From: Actinomycetes bacterium
GTDB taxonomy: Bacteria; Actinomycetota; Acidimicrobiia; Acidimicrobiales; Ilumatobacteraceae
DNA length: 38,748 nt
Direction of reading: 5' to 3'
NCBI GenBank assembly: GCA_025359865.1
Contig: JANYDH010000214.1
Span: 1 to 38,748 of the forward strand
Both the position numbers and the translations under genes were made by a program. The notes under the pieces are model-generated. The model searched no databases. It saw nothing but the letters and a program-made list of their open reading frames with translations, and was not told where the DNA came from. Below are positions 7,649 through 14,948 of the stretch, piece after piece. Numbering within the stretch: position 1 is the stretch's first letter; each line of letters starts with the position of its first letter.

Positions 7649-9684
7649 TCACGGACCCGTCGTGCAGTTTCGCTCCGGCACACATGGATCGAGCAGCCAT
7701 TCGGTGATGTGGCGGGCGCGCTCGCCTGGCTGTCCTAACTCGGCGAGCAGCCGCTCGTACAAGGCTGACGACGATCGCAGGACATCCTCTGCGGGCTGGC
7801 GCTTGCCCCCTCGACCACGAACAGCGCCGAGCTGCCGTTGAGTGGAACCTGAAGGTAACCGCGGAGGCTTTCGAGTACATCGGCGAGAAGCACAGCGAAC
7901 TCGGGCGTTCCGGTCACGTTGTCGACAGTGATGGTCGGCCACTCCATCGGAGCGACCTTGCAGTTGGAGTACCAGCCCACCTGCGGCGTGCAGCTCGTGA
8001 TCACGATGCAACCCGGTCCGAGCTCCTGACCTGTTTCGACCGCCAATTCGCGAAGCCAGTCGAATCCGGCGTATTGCAGGTGGGTCTGTTCGACCTGTGT
8101 CGTCACGGTGGCCAGCACCCCGACGAACACGAGTGCCGCGGCGAGAGCTCCTATGGCGACAGCACCCCGCGAGGTCGGCCGCAGCACTGCGCTGGCGCCG
8201 CGCATCGCGCCGGCCATGCCGACTCCGACAACGATTGCGAGGCAAGGCGCCGGCATGACGAGGTAGTTGTGATCGACCTTGCCGGCGGTTGAGAGCAAGC
8301 CCGCGAGGGTGATTGCTCCGACGCCGAGTCCGATCGCAATGCCACGACGGGCATTGCGATCGACGATGCCGACCACGATCGCCGCGGCGAGACCGAACAG
8401 CGTCAGCGTCAGCGCCAGAGTCGCGCGATTCCAATACGGGAAGCTCTGCGGTTCGAACGGCGTGATCAGCTCACTGAATTCGCGCCAACCGCTCGCAGCG
8501 GTGAGGCCCTTCGACCCGATGAGATCCGAGTTGGCCTGTAACGGCGACCGGTCTTGTGTGAGGAGGGTTGTCATGGTCACCAGCCAGGTGGCCGCGATGG
8601 TGCCCGCAGCGGTGGTGGCCAACAGCGGCACCACGATAGGCGACCATCGCAGCCGGCCTGATTGGCATTCGATCAGGAACACGAACACGGCAGCCAGCGA
8701 GAAGGCGGCACCCGGTACGTCGGCTAGCACCATGGTCGAGCTGGACATCACTCCCGTGGTGAGGCACAGCGATGCCGCAGCGGTGATGCCCGCAGCCGGT
8801 GACGCGAGCCGGCGGGCGATTGCCCAGGTGAGGATGATCAGCGCGAGACCGCAGCAGGTGACGACCAGTCGGGCAACGAGGCTGCTTGCACCGAGCACAC
8901 GGAACGGCAAGGCCATCAGTAGCGGCAGGCCCGGGGCCCGGTACTCCATCCAGTAGTAACCGGACACCGATGACCAACTGTGCAGGAAGTCGCGTCCGCG
9001 CAACGCGTCGACCGATTCGTCGTGGCCGAGTGGTACGCGCAGCACCAGCGCTCCCTTGTCGGCCAGCACGTGAGCCCGTTCGACGTCGGCGGCGTCACGC
9101 ACCACTAGCGCCCCGCCTTCGCCACAGAAGAAGTTCTTGGTCTCATGGAAGCTGAGCGTGGAGAATCGTCCGAACGTGCCGAGCGGCCGGCCCCGGTGTC
9201 GGCCGAACAGACCATGGGCGTTGTTTTCCACGAGGTCGGTTCGGCCGTCGATGACCGACACGAGGTCGTCCAGATCGCAGGGGACTCCGGCGTAGTTGAC
9301 GGTGACGACCGCCTTCACCTCAGGGCCGAGCAGCTCGGCCACCGATGCCGGATCCAACCCGAGGGTGCGAGGTTCGATATCGGCGAAGCGGAGGGTGGCG
9401 CCAGCCCGAGCAAATGCGAGCGCTGTTGAGGTGAACGTGAACGAGGGCACGACGACGACGTCGCCGGGCTCAATCTCGAGCAGCATCGCCACCATTTCGA
9501 GAGCGTCCGTGCATGATGTGGTGAGGAGCACGTCGGCGCTCTTGTGCCAGTCGCGGAGCAGCTCGGCAGCCGCCCGGGTGAAGGGGCCGCCCGATGATGT
9601 GTGTCCAGCCTCAATGGCTCGTCGCACGTAGTCGAGCTCGTCGCCCACGATGCGTGGCCGGTTGAAAGGCACCTCGTCGACCAC
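7649..9684 (-). pseudogene. WecE-type aminotransferase N-part fused to GT-C membrane protein
   Basis: The frame reads as a chimera. Its first ~215 residues are a WecE/RffA-like dTDP-4-amino-4,6-dideoxy-sugar transaminase ('EVPFNRPRIVGDELDYVRRA', 'SFTFTSTALAF', PLP-lysine region 'FHETKNFFCGEGGA'). It then switches near 9050, after 'LADKG', to the inner part of a GT39/GT-C-like polytopic glycosyltransferase ('WMEYRAPGLPLLMALPFRVLG' and many helices). The C-terminal half of the transaminase and the N-terminal helices of the transferase are missing. Near the end a one-base loss in the C5 run at 7806-7810 shifts the frame: the conserved-looking tail ('AEDVLRSSSALYERLLAELG' and on to 7649) is in another frame, while the unshifted frame ends at 7735. 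The start is likely GTG 9684, just before VDEVPFNRP. Probably non-functional. Confidence 0.65.
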
Positions 9685-9715
9685 CGCAGCAGAGCGCCAT
9701 ACCGCCGGGCGGAAT

Positions 9716-10294
9716 GTGGCATCGCGCGTGATCAAGCGCGTCATGGCGGCCGGCCTCGGACCCGACGTGAACTCGGGGATGAGCGCCTTCCGATTGTTTC
9801 GTTGTGAACTGCTACCGGCATTTGAAGGGCTGCGCGACCCGTTCGTGTCGATCGACGTGATCCTGTCGTGGTCCACCGCCAGGGTGCGGGCCGTGCCGGT
9901 ACGTTTCGACGGGCGCGCCGGTGGTGAGTCGGGCTACACCCTGCGGCGTCTGGTGCGCCATACCCTCAACATGCTCACGGGGTACAGCACGGCGCCCCTT
10001 CGCTTGGTGAGCGCTCTCGGCCTGCTCGCCTCGCTCGTCGGCTTCGCCTTGCTCGCCTATGTGCTGGTTCGCTTCTTCTTCTACTGGTCGTTCGTGCCGG
10101 GGTTTTCGTTCCTCGCGGCAGCGATCACGTTGTTTTCCGGCATTCAAATGCTGTGCATCGGCGTCTTGGGCGAGTACATGGGCCGCATCCACTTCCGCCG
10201 CATGGGCCGGCCGCCGTACATGGTGCGTGATGCCCAGGGTCGCGGTCTGGCAACGGACCCGCGTCGGGAACGGACCGAGAACCCGGGGGCGTGA
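9716..10294 (+). pseudogene. C-terminal half of a GT2 (DPM1/GtrB-like) glycosyltransferase
   Basis: Encodes only the end of a polyprenyl-phosphate-type GT2 glycosyltransferase: 'MSAFRLFRCELLPAF', 'DPFVSIDVILSW', 'GYTLRRLVRHTLNMLTGYST', two transmembrane helices ('LVSALGLLASLVGFALLAYVLV' region and 'FSFLAAAITLFSGIQMLCIG'), then 'GVLGEYMGRIHFRRMGRPPYMV'. The N-terminal nucleotide-sugar domain with its DxD motif is absent. The similarity starts abruptly at about 9716, next to the divergent start of the truncated transaminase, so both fragments probably share one rearrangement junction. GTG 9716 or ATG 9779 could still start a short membrane protein. Confidence 0.7.
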
Positions 10295-10339
10295 CGTCGC
10301 AGTTGATCAACCCGAGCGATCCGTCCGCGCCCGAGCGCG

Positions 10340-10387
10340 AACCTTTGGCGTCCGGTTGTTGTCAATGACAGCCAAACGCCAAAAGTC
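10340..10387 (-). repeat. 48-bp dispersed palindrome
   Basis: Imperfect inverted repeat. Read on the minus strand its arms are GACTTTTGGCGTTTGGCTGT and the near complement ending CGGACGCCAAAGGT, around a core CATTGACA. It matches the copy at 15825-15872 along its whole length in opposite orientation. It lies between the GT2 remnant and ybaK and could also act as a terminator for the former. Confidence 0.65.
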
Positions 10388-10428
10388 AGAGGACTTCACC
10401 CCGTCTGCGCGTCGGCGGTTGGTTCTTG

Positions 10429-10434
10429 TACGGT
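10429..10434 (+). promoter_or_regulatory. leaderless -10 box for the ybaK leader ORF
   Basis: TACGGT ends 7 nt before GTG 10442, the start of a 19-codon frame that runs into the ybaK start. The geometry matches the other leaderless starts in the window. Confidence 0.4.
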
Positions 10435-10441
10435 GCAGGTG

Positions 10442-10501
10442 GTGATACCGAATCCAGACCTTGGCCGCAGGCTCATCGTCACGACGGCTGCGCTCCGATG
10501 A
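10442..10501 (+). CDS. 19-aa leader ORF coupled to ybaK
   Basis: Short frame VIPNPDLGRRLIVTTAALR from GTG 10442. Its TGA overlaps the ybaK ATG (ATGA, 10498-10501). It would be translated from a leaderless transcript (box at 10429) and feed ribosomes to ybaK, which has no visible ribosome binding site of its own. The peptide resembles nothing I recognise; the evidence is purely architectural. Confidence 0.35.
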   Translation: MIPNPDLGRRLIVTTAALR

Positions 10502-10977
10502 GCGACGTTCATCCCAACGTCGTCCGAGTCGTCGAGGCGGCCGAGTCCCTTGGCATCGTGATCACGCCACGACGATTTCCCGAAGGAACAAAGACGGCGG
10601 TCGACGCCGCTGCTGCGATCGGGGTCGAAGTCGGCCAGATCGTGAAGAGCCTCGTGTTCGGTGTCGATGGAGAGATCGTGCTTGCCTACGTCAGCGGAGC
10701 GAATCAGTTGGACGAGCACAAACTCGCTGCGGCAGCAGGCGGGCTACGCTGCAGCCGAGTCGATGCCGATGCCGTGCGTGCCGCCACCGGCTTCCCCATT
10801 GGTGGCGTGCCGCCGTTTGGCCACACGACGCACTTGCGGATCTTCATCGATCCGGACCTGCTGCAGTACGACGAGGTGTGGGCCGCCGCCGGCACCTGGC
10901 ACGACGTGTTCGGCATCGCACCCCACCAGCTGGTCGAAGCGAGCGAGGGCCTCGTCGCCGACCTTAAGCGCGGCTGA
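10498..10977 (+). CDS. YbaK/EbsC-type aminoacyl-tRNA deacylase
   Basis: 159-aa cytosolic YbaK/ProRS-editing-domain protein (PF04073). The family hydrolyses misacylated tRNAs such as Cys-tRNA(Pro). Visible features are 'TAVDAAAAIGVEVGQIVKSLVF' (conserved K of the substrate pocket in 'QIVKSL'), 'LAYVSGANQLDEHKLAAA' and 'GFPIGGVPPFGH' with the conserved GGVPP-GH loop. It is complete and ends 'DLKRG'. Its last 177 nt, from the GGVPP codons to the stop, recur at 11668-11844, with partial copies at 12623-12676 and 13358-13441, each beside an accessory module. The start overlaps the stop of a leader ORF. Confidence 0.9.
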   Translation: MSDVHPNVVRVVEAAESLGIVITPRRFPEGTKTAVDAAAAIGVEVGQIVKSLVFGVDGEIVLAYVSGANQLDEHKLAAAAGGLRCSRVDADAVRAATGFPIGGVPPFGHTTHLRIFIDPDLLQYDEVWAAAGTWHDVFGIAPHQLVEASEGLVADLKRG

Positions 10978-10989
10978 GTGCGCCCGTCC

Positions 10990-10995
10990 TACACT
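10990..10995 (+). promoter_or_regulatory. leaderless -10 box for the nucleotidyltransferase pair
   Basis: TACACT ends 6 nt before GTG 11002. The box starts 13 nt after the ybaK stop, so the promoter belongs to the accessory module and sits exactly at its left edge. The same TACACT-N6-start arrangement is seen at sufC, the Phd-like antitoxin and uma2. Confidence 0.55.
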
Positions 10996-11001
10996 GTCGT
11001 C

Positions 11002-11172
11002 GTGGAGCAACTTCCCGTCATCGAGGACGATCGCGGTGTGGATGTCGGTCAGATCCGCCGGCAGCTGCGAATGTCCGTACCCGAACGCGTGTGCTCGATG
11101 GTCCACGCGGCGAATGTCATGCTCTCCATCCAGAAGACGGCACAAGCATCGCTCCGTCGCCCGGCTGGCTGA
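11002..11172 (+). CDS. small partner protein of a nucleotidyltransferase
   Basis: 56-aa protein: a short N-terminal segment ('VEQLPVIEDDRGVDVGQIRR') followed by an amphipathic helix ('LRMSVPERVCSMVHAANVMLSIQKTAQ'). Small proteins with a 'SVPERxxxMVxxxNVM' helix commonly precede AbiEii-like nucleotidyltransferases in actinobacteria; this is recalled, not searched. GTG 11002 is preferred over GTG 10978 because of the leaderless box. Its TGA overlaps the downstream ATG by one base (TGATG), indicating coupling. It is probably the antitoxin or accessory half of a two-gene module. Confidence 0.6.
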   Translation: MEQLPVIEDDRGVDVGQIRRQLRMSVPERVCSMVHAANVMLSIQKTAQASLRRPAG

Positions 11173-11657
11173 TGTTCGACCCAGTGCGGATCTGCACCAT
11201 CCTGAACGACGAGGGGGTCGACTACGTCGTCCTCGGCGGGTTCGCCGCCGTCGTGCATGGTTCGTCGCTGCCGACTCGGGACATCGACATTCTGCCGTCT
11301 CGCGCGCCATCGAATCTCGACCGCCTCGGCCGTGCGCTGAGACGGATGAATGCACTGATCCGAACGTCCGACGAGCCTGTGGCTGCTCCGATGGACGGTC
11401 CATTCTTGGCCAACATGCCATTCATGTTGAACCTCGTGACCGACTTCGGGGAGATGGACCTGACGTTCGCACCGTCGGGCGGGCTGGGAGGATTTGATGA
11501 GTGGAACGCGAATGCCATCGTCGTCGACATCTCCGAGGGTCTCTCGGTCCACATTGCAGCGCTCGATGACATCATCGCGTCGAAGCAGGCGGCGAACCGG
11601 CCGAAGGATCAGCGTTCGCTGCCCTATCTCGAATCGCTGCGGGATCAGTTGGGCTGA
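11172..11657 (+). CDS. AbiEii/MNT-like nucleotidyltransferase, putative toxin
   Basis: 161-aa nucleotidyltransferase-fold protein. The motif 'VVLGGFAAVVHGSSLPTRDIDI' contains the GG (22-23) and the D37-x-D39 metal-binding pair of the pol-beta/MNT superfamily; a third acidic candidate lies in 'EMDLTF'. It is shorter than full AbiEii toxins and seems to be the minimal catalytic domain. It forms a bicistron with the small helical protein upstream. Transfer of nucleotides to RNA or protein is known for the superfamily; the target here is unknown. The next feature, 10 nt downstream, is a second copy of the ybaK 3' end. Confidence 0.7.
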   Translation: MFDPVRICTILNDEGVDYVVLGGFAAVVHGSSLPTRDIDILPSRAPSNLDRLGRALRRMNALIRTSDEPVAAPMDGPFLANMPFMLNLVTDFGEMDLTFAPSGGLGGFDEWNANAIVVDISEGLSVHIAALDDIIASKQAANRPKDQRSLPYLESLRDQLG

Positions 11658-11667
11658 ACTCGACAAC

Positions 11668-11844
11668 GGCGGCGTGCCCCCGTTTGGGCACACGACGCAC
11701 CTGCGGATCTTCATCGACCCCGATCTGCTGCAGTACGACGAGGTGTGGGCTGCCGCCAGCACGTGGCACGACGTGTTCGGTATCGCGCCCCACAAGCTCG
11801 TCGAGGCCACCGAGGGCTTGGTCACCGACTTGAAGCGCGGCTAG
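11668..11844 (+). pseudogene. second copy of the ybaK 3' end (177 nt)
   Basis: Encodes GGVPPFGHTTHLRIFIDPDL through DLKRG and stop. It is exactly the same length as positions 10801-10977 of ybaK, with no indels and only scattered, mostly synonymous changes. No start codon or N-terminal part is present. The divergence suggests it came from a related genome rather than from a fresh local duplication. Its TAG overlaps the stop of the opposite-strand acetyltransferase (shared CTAG, 11841-11844). Confidence 0.85.
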
Positions 11845-12308
11845 AGCAGGAGCGCGCTCGACACACTCACGGCTTCGAATCCGTGGCGGGCGTAGAACCG
11901 CTGGGCGCCCTCGTTGGCTACGTAGCTCTCGACGTGTGCCTCAGCGCAACCGTTCGCACGCGCCCACGTCACGAACGCTGCACTGAGCTGGCTCCCGACT
12001 CCGGCATTGCGATGAGCGGGCTCCACGTACAGGCTGCGGAGCACGCCGTATGTCACCGGGAGCCTGGTTGGCGCGGACGGCTGGAGGTATCCCACGGCGA
12101 ACCCGACGGTCACGGTGTCTGCCCAGGCAAGGAGGACGATCGCCGACGGATTGCCGAGGAGGTGCTCGAAGTCGACTCGGCCCTCTCGCTCTGGCCACGT
12201 GACATCAGCGAACCGTTCGTGCTGGCCGGCGTCCTCGCGGAACAGTCCCGCCTCGAGCTCGACGAGCCTGTCGACGTCATCGAGCGTGGCGGGTTCGACG
12301 GTGGTCAT
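11841..12308 (-). CDS. GNAT-family N-acetyltransferase
   Basis: 155-aa GCN5-related acetyltransferase. The acetyl-CoA binding motif A is in 'LRSLYVEPAHRNAGVGSQLSAAFVTWARANG' (R/Q-x-x-G-x-G/A type loop 'RNAGVG'), followed by 'VESYVANEGAQRFYARHGFEAV', the usual C-terminal signature. The substrate is not predictable. ATG 12308 is chosen because TAGGAT ends 7 nt upstream, a leaderless start. It sits in the second accessory module between ybaK fragments; GNAT proteins can be toxins, but this one lacks a visible DUF1778/RHH partner. Confidence 0.8.
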   Translation of the reverse strand: MTTVEPATLDDVDRLVELEAGLFREDAGQHERFADVTWPEREGRVDFEHLLGNPSAIVLLAWADTVTVGFAVGYLQPSAPTRLPVTYGVLRSLYVEPAHRNAGVGSQLSAAFVTWARANGCAEAHVESYVANEGAQRFYARHGFEAVSVSSALLL

Positions 12309-12315
12309 CGAGGGG

Positions 12316-12321
12316 ATCCTA
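12316..12321 (-). promoter_or_regulatory. leaderless -10 box for the GNAT gene
   Basis: TAGGAT read on the minus strand, 7 nt before ATG 12308, with no Shine-Dalgarno sequence in between. Confidence 0.5.
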
Positions 12322-12362
12322 CGATGCTTGCGAATCATGGTGTCGGCCGATTAGATGTTCCC

Positions 12363-12590
12363 ATGCCCGGCACCGGTGACGCCGTCGAACTGACCGCGGT
12401 CCTGTGGGTCGCGCCCGAGGGCGGGTTCAGCGCGCTGAACCCGGAGACGGGCACGACGTCGGAGGGCGAGACCCAGGCGGAGGCGTTGCGCAACTTGGCC
12501 GAGGCCACGGCGCTGTATCTCGAGGAGTTCCCCCTGCCACTCGGTCAGCGGCCAGTGATCACCACCTTCCACATCGCTGACGTTGCCTGA
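12363..12590 (+). CDS. hicB: HicB-family antitoxin, orphan
   Basis: 75-aa HicB-like protein with the partial RNase H-fold signature: 'ELTAVLWVAPEGGFSALNPETGTTSEGETQAEALRNLAEATALYLEE' (given as a pattern: a GGF/Y-A-x-P-E strand, then S-x-G-x-T-x-x-E-A and an N-L-x-E-A helix). HicB normally neutralises the HicA RNase. A hicA gene is absent, but TTG-CCT-GAA-CTC-ACG-CCT (12583-12600) overlaps the hicB stop and would read LPELTP, similar to how actinobacterial HicA proteins begin. It then loses all resemblance and a ybaK tail follows at 12623. ATG 12324 is an alternative start. Confidence 0.7.
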   Translation: MPGTGDAVELTAVLWVAPEGGFSALNPETGTTSEGETQAEALRNLAEATALYLEEFPLPLGQRPVITTFHIADVA

Positions 12591-12622
12591 ACTCACGCCT
12601 CGGGGATGGAGGTCATTCGCTG

Positions 12623-12676
12623 CACCGGCTGGTCGGGGCCAGCGAGGGCCTGGTCACCGACTTGAAGAAGGGCTGA
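12623..12676 (+). pseudogene. tail fragment of a ybaK copy
   Basis: Encodes HRLVGASEGLVTDLKKG and stop, corresponding to the last 17 codons of ybaK (HQLVEASEGLVADLKRG) with several silent and a few missense changes. The left edge is abrupt. It separates the orphan hicB from the VapC-like pair. Confidence 0.8.
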
Positions 12677-12682
12677 GGACGG

Positions 12683-13099
12683 TCAGCGAACGGAGAGCCG
12701 GAGCACGGCAACTGTGGTCGGGAAGGTTGGTGCATTGGCCAGTCGGAGGTCGTCGGTGAGCAGACTGGCACCGAGATACTCGGCGAGAGCGACGTACAGG
12801 CCGTCGGCTCCCGACTTGTTGTGACGGTATGCCCACGCCGGTCTGATCAGCGACACCAGCCCGACCTGCCGGAGGTGCCACCGGGTGAGCCGTTCGATTG
12901 CGGCCTCGGCACGTTGGACGGTGAGCTTGCCGGCGACGACGTGTAGGTAGCGAATGCTCGCGAACACTTCCGAGTAGAAATGCTCCGGAACCCACAGTTC
13001 GGCAGCCGCCGGTACGAGCTGAGCCAGTCGGCGTCCTCGCTCGGTGGAGGTGACGATCTCGACCCCGGCGGAGGCATCGACGTCGATCGGTGTCGTCAC
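12683..13099 (-). CDS. PIN-domain VapC-like toxin
   Basis: 138-aa PIN-domain ribonuclease. Conserved acidic residues: D8 in 'IDVDAS', E44 in 'FYSEVFAS', D98 in 'SGADGLYVALAE' and D116/117 in 'LLTDDLRLA', as expected for Mg-dependent VapC toxins. It starts at GTG 13099, which overlaps the stop of the upstream small gene (GTGA, 13096-13099). It lies between two ybaK 3' fragments and ends 6 nt after the stop of one of them, on the opposite strand. Confidence 0.85.
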   Translation of the reverse strand: MTTPIDVDASAGVEIVTSTERGRRLAQLVPAAAELWVPEHFYSEVFASIRYLHVVAGKLTVQRAEAAIERLTRWHLRQVGLVSLIRPAWAYRHNKSGADGLYVALAEYLGASLLTDDLRLANAPTFPTTVAVLRLSVR

Positions 13100-13275
13100 G
13101 CGTCGGGTGAGCGGAGATGTCGGAGGATCTCGGCTGCGTTCAGCGATTCGATACTTGGCTCGTCCGGAAACTCGAGGATTTCGTCGAGGATCTCACGGCA
13201 GGCAGCAGGGGAGCAGTCCTCGTCGGGATTGAGCACCGCGATCGTGGGCGGCAGCTTCTCTGCGGGCCGAGCCAT
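13096..13275 (-). CDS. putative VapB-like antitoxin, unassigned family
   Basis: 59-aa acidic protein beginning 'MARPAEKLPPTIAVLNPDED'. No ribbon-helix-helix or AbrB DNA-binding motif is visible. The C-terminal half ('EILDEILEFPDEPSIESLNAAEIL') looks like a toxin-wrapping helix. The antitoxin role is inferred from the 4-nt overlap with the PIN toxin. ATG 13275 has TAGCAT 6 nt upstream (leaderless). It is too short to be found by a casual gene scan. Confidence 0.6.
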   Translation of the reverse strand: MARPAEKLPPTIAVLNPDEDCSPAACREILDEILEFPDEPSIESLNAAEILRHLRSPDA

Positions 13276-13281
13276 AGGGAG

Positions 13282-13287
13282 ATGCTA
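13282..13287 (-). promoter_or_regulatory. leaderless -10 box for the vapBC-like pair
   Basis: TAGCAT on the minus strand, 6 nt before ATG 13275. Confidence 0.5.
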
Positions 13288-13357
13288 ACTCGCCTGCGTC
13301 ACATCGACTCGCCGAACGCGCGACCGGCCCCCTGACGGACACTACGAGCAAGGCATC

Positions 13358-13441
13358 GGTGGTGTCCCGCCGTTTGGGCACACGACGCACTTGCGGATCT
13401 TCATCGACCCGGACCGGCTGCAGCACGAGGAGGTGTCAGCC
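13358..13441 (+). pseudogene. head fragment of a ybaK 3'-end copy
   Basis: Encodes GGVPPFGHTTHLRIFIDPDR, then LQHEEV, and then loses similarity. Its left edge is at the same GGVPP codons as the copy at 11668, so two independent copies begin at almost the same point. It contains the conserved block CGTTTGGGCACACGACGCAC. Confidence 0.8.
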
Positions 13442-13514
13442 CGTTCGCGTACGTTGGAGCGACGGGCCGCGAAACGGTCTGGTATCGGGCTGCGTAATCG
13501 TCCATCTCAATTCA

Positions 13515-13553
13515 GTGGAACAGTAGCGTATGAGCCCGTGAAATAGTAGCGTA
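13515..13553 (+). promoter_or_regulatory. direct repeats and -10 box before the AAA/DUF4143 gene
   Basis: GTGGAACAGTAGCGTA (13515-13530) and GTGAAATAGTAGCGTA (13538-13553) match at 14 of 16 positions and start 23 bp apart. The second contains TAGCGT (13547-13552), which ends 8 nt before GTG 13561 and fits a leaderless -10 box. Repeats overlapping a promoter suggest an operator for repression. Confidence 0.45.
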
Positions 13554-13560
13554 GGATATT

Positions 13561-14850
13561 GTGACCAAGAATGCCGCCATCGCGAACTACGTGCGCCGGA
13601 CCGTCGACGATCAACTCGACGTGCTCGTGCCGGCCCTCCCGGCCGTCAGCCTCGACGGGCCCAAGGGCGTGGGCAAGACCTCCACCGCACGGCAGCGGGC
13701 GACGACGATATTCGAACTCGACCGGCAGGCGACACTTGATGTCGTCCGCGCCGACCCCGACCGGCTCGTCGGTGCCCTGCCCCCCGTGCTGATCGACGAA
13801 TGGCAGCGGTACCCGGCGTCATGGGATCTCGTTCGCCGCGCGGTCGATGACGACCCGACCCCGGGACAGTTCCTCCTCACCGGTTCGGTCTCACCGAGCT
13901 CGCCCGCCACACACTCCGGGGCGGCACGCATCGCCACTGTCAGGATGCGGCCGCTCACGCTTGCCGAACGCGGAGTCGGTACGCCAACGGTGAGCCTGGG
14001 GGCATTGCTTGCCGGGGTGAACGGCACCATCGCCGGGGCGACCGATGTGACCCTCGAGCAGTACGTCGAGGAGATCCTGGCGAGCGGGCTGCCAGGCATC
14101 CGGCGCCTCCCGGCCAGTGTCCGTCACGAGGTGCTCGAGGGGTACCTCCAGCTGATCATCGACCGAGACTTCCCGGAAGCCGGACGCCAGGTACGCAACC
14201 CGATGGCCCTTCGCCGTTGGATGACGGCCTATGCCGCGGCGACGGCGACAACCGCGTCGTACGACACTATCCGGGATGCCGCCACGCACCGCCAGGAGAC
14301 GACAGCGAAGTCCACGGCGATCCCGTACCGCGACACGCTCGAGCGGATCTGGGTCCTCGACCCGGTTCCGGCGTGGAACCCGTCACACAGCCGCCTCACC
14401 CGCCTCAATGACAAGTCGAAGCATCACCTCGCCGACCCGGCGCTCGCCGGGGCACTCCTTGGGGCGAACGCCGACACCTTGTTGGAAGGAGCGGACGTAG
14501 GACCGGCGATCCCCCGTGATGGCACGCTGCTGGGCGCTCTATTCGAATCGCTCGTCGCCCTCGACCTGCGCGTGTTCGCCCAAGCGAACCGGGCCAGGGT
14601 CCACCACATGCGCACCTGGGGCGGCGACCGGGAGGTCGACTTCATCATCGAGCGACGCGACGCGCGGATCGTGGCGGTCGAAGTGAAACTCTCGGCGAAC
14701 ATCGACGACGACGACGTGAAGCACCTCGTCTGGCTGGCCGGCAAGCTCGGACCGCAACTGATCGACTCGGCGATCATCACCACCGGATCCGACGCGTACC
14801 GGCGTCCCGACGGGATCGCCGTCGTCCCCGCCGCACTTCTTGGCCCCTAG
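13561..14850 (+). CDS. AAA ATPase with DUF4143 domain
   Basis: 429-aa P-loop ATPase. Walker A 'GPKGVGKT' (33-40), Walker B 'VLIDEWQ' (about 76-82), 'LLTGSVSP' sensor-like segment, and a C-terminal DUF4143 region with a PD-(D/E)XK-like core: 'REVDFIIERRDARIVAVEVKLS' (D, E and K in the usual D-x(n)-E-x-K order). Such ATPases are common, mobile and often linked to defence or toxin islands, but have no settled function. The start codon is GTG, following the direct repeats. This is the last module of the ybaK-linked array. Confidence 0.85.
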   Translation: MTKNAAIANYVRRTVDDQLDVLVPALPAVSLDGPKGVGKTSTARQRATTIFELDRQATLDVVRADPDRLVGALPPVLIDEWQRYPASWDLVRRAVDDDPTPGQFLLTGSVSPSSPATHSGAARIATVRMRPLTLAERGVGTPTVSLGALLAGVNGTIAGATDVTLEQYVEEILASGLPGIRRLPASVRHEVLEGYLQLIIDRDFPEAGRQVRNPMALRRWMTAYAAATATTASYDTIRDAATHRQETTAKSTAIPYRDTLERIWVLDPVPAWNPSHSRLTRLNDKSKHHLADPALAGALLGANADTLLEGADVGPAIPRDGTLLGALFESLVALDLRVFAQANRARVHHMRTWGGDREVDFIIERRDARIVAVEVKLSANIDDDDVKHLVWLAGKLGPQLIDSAIITTGSDAYRRPDGIAVVPAALLGP

Positions 14851-14948
14851 AAACTTCATCGACCGCGGTCTCGATTCTGCGCGAGCGGTGCTCGTCCGAA
14901 CGTGGTCGGGACTACCTGTACGACACCGTGGACTTCATCCGCGATTAG

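Noticed and set aside
10978-11001. Earlier GTG start for the small nucleotidyltransferase partner
   Set aside because: It lies upstream of the TACACT box that fits a leaderless start at GTG 11002.
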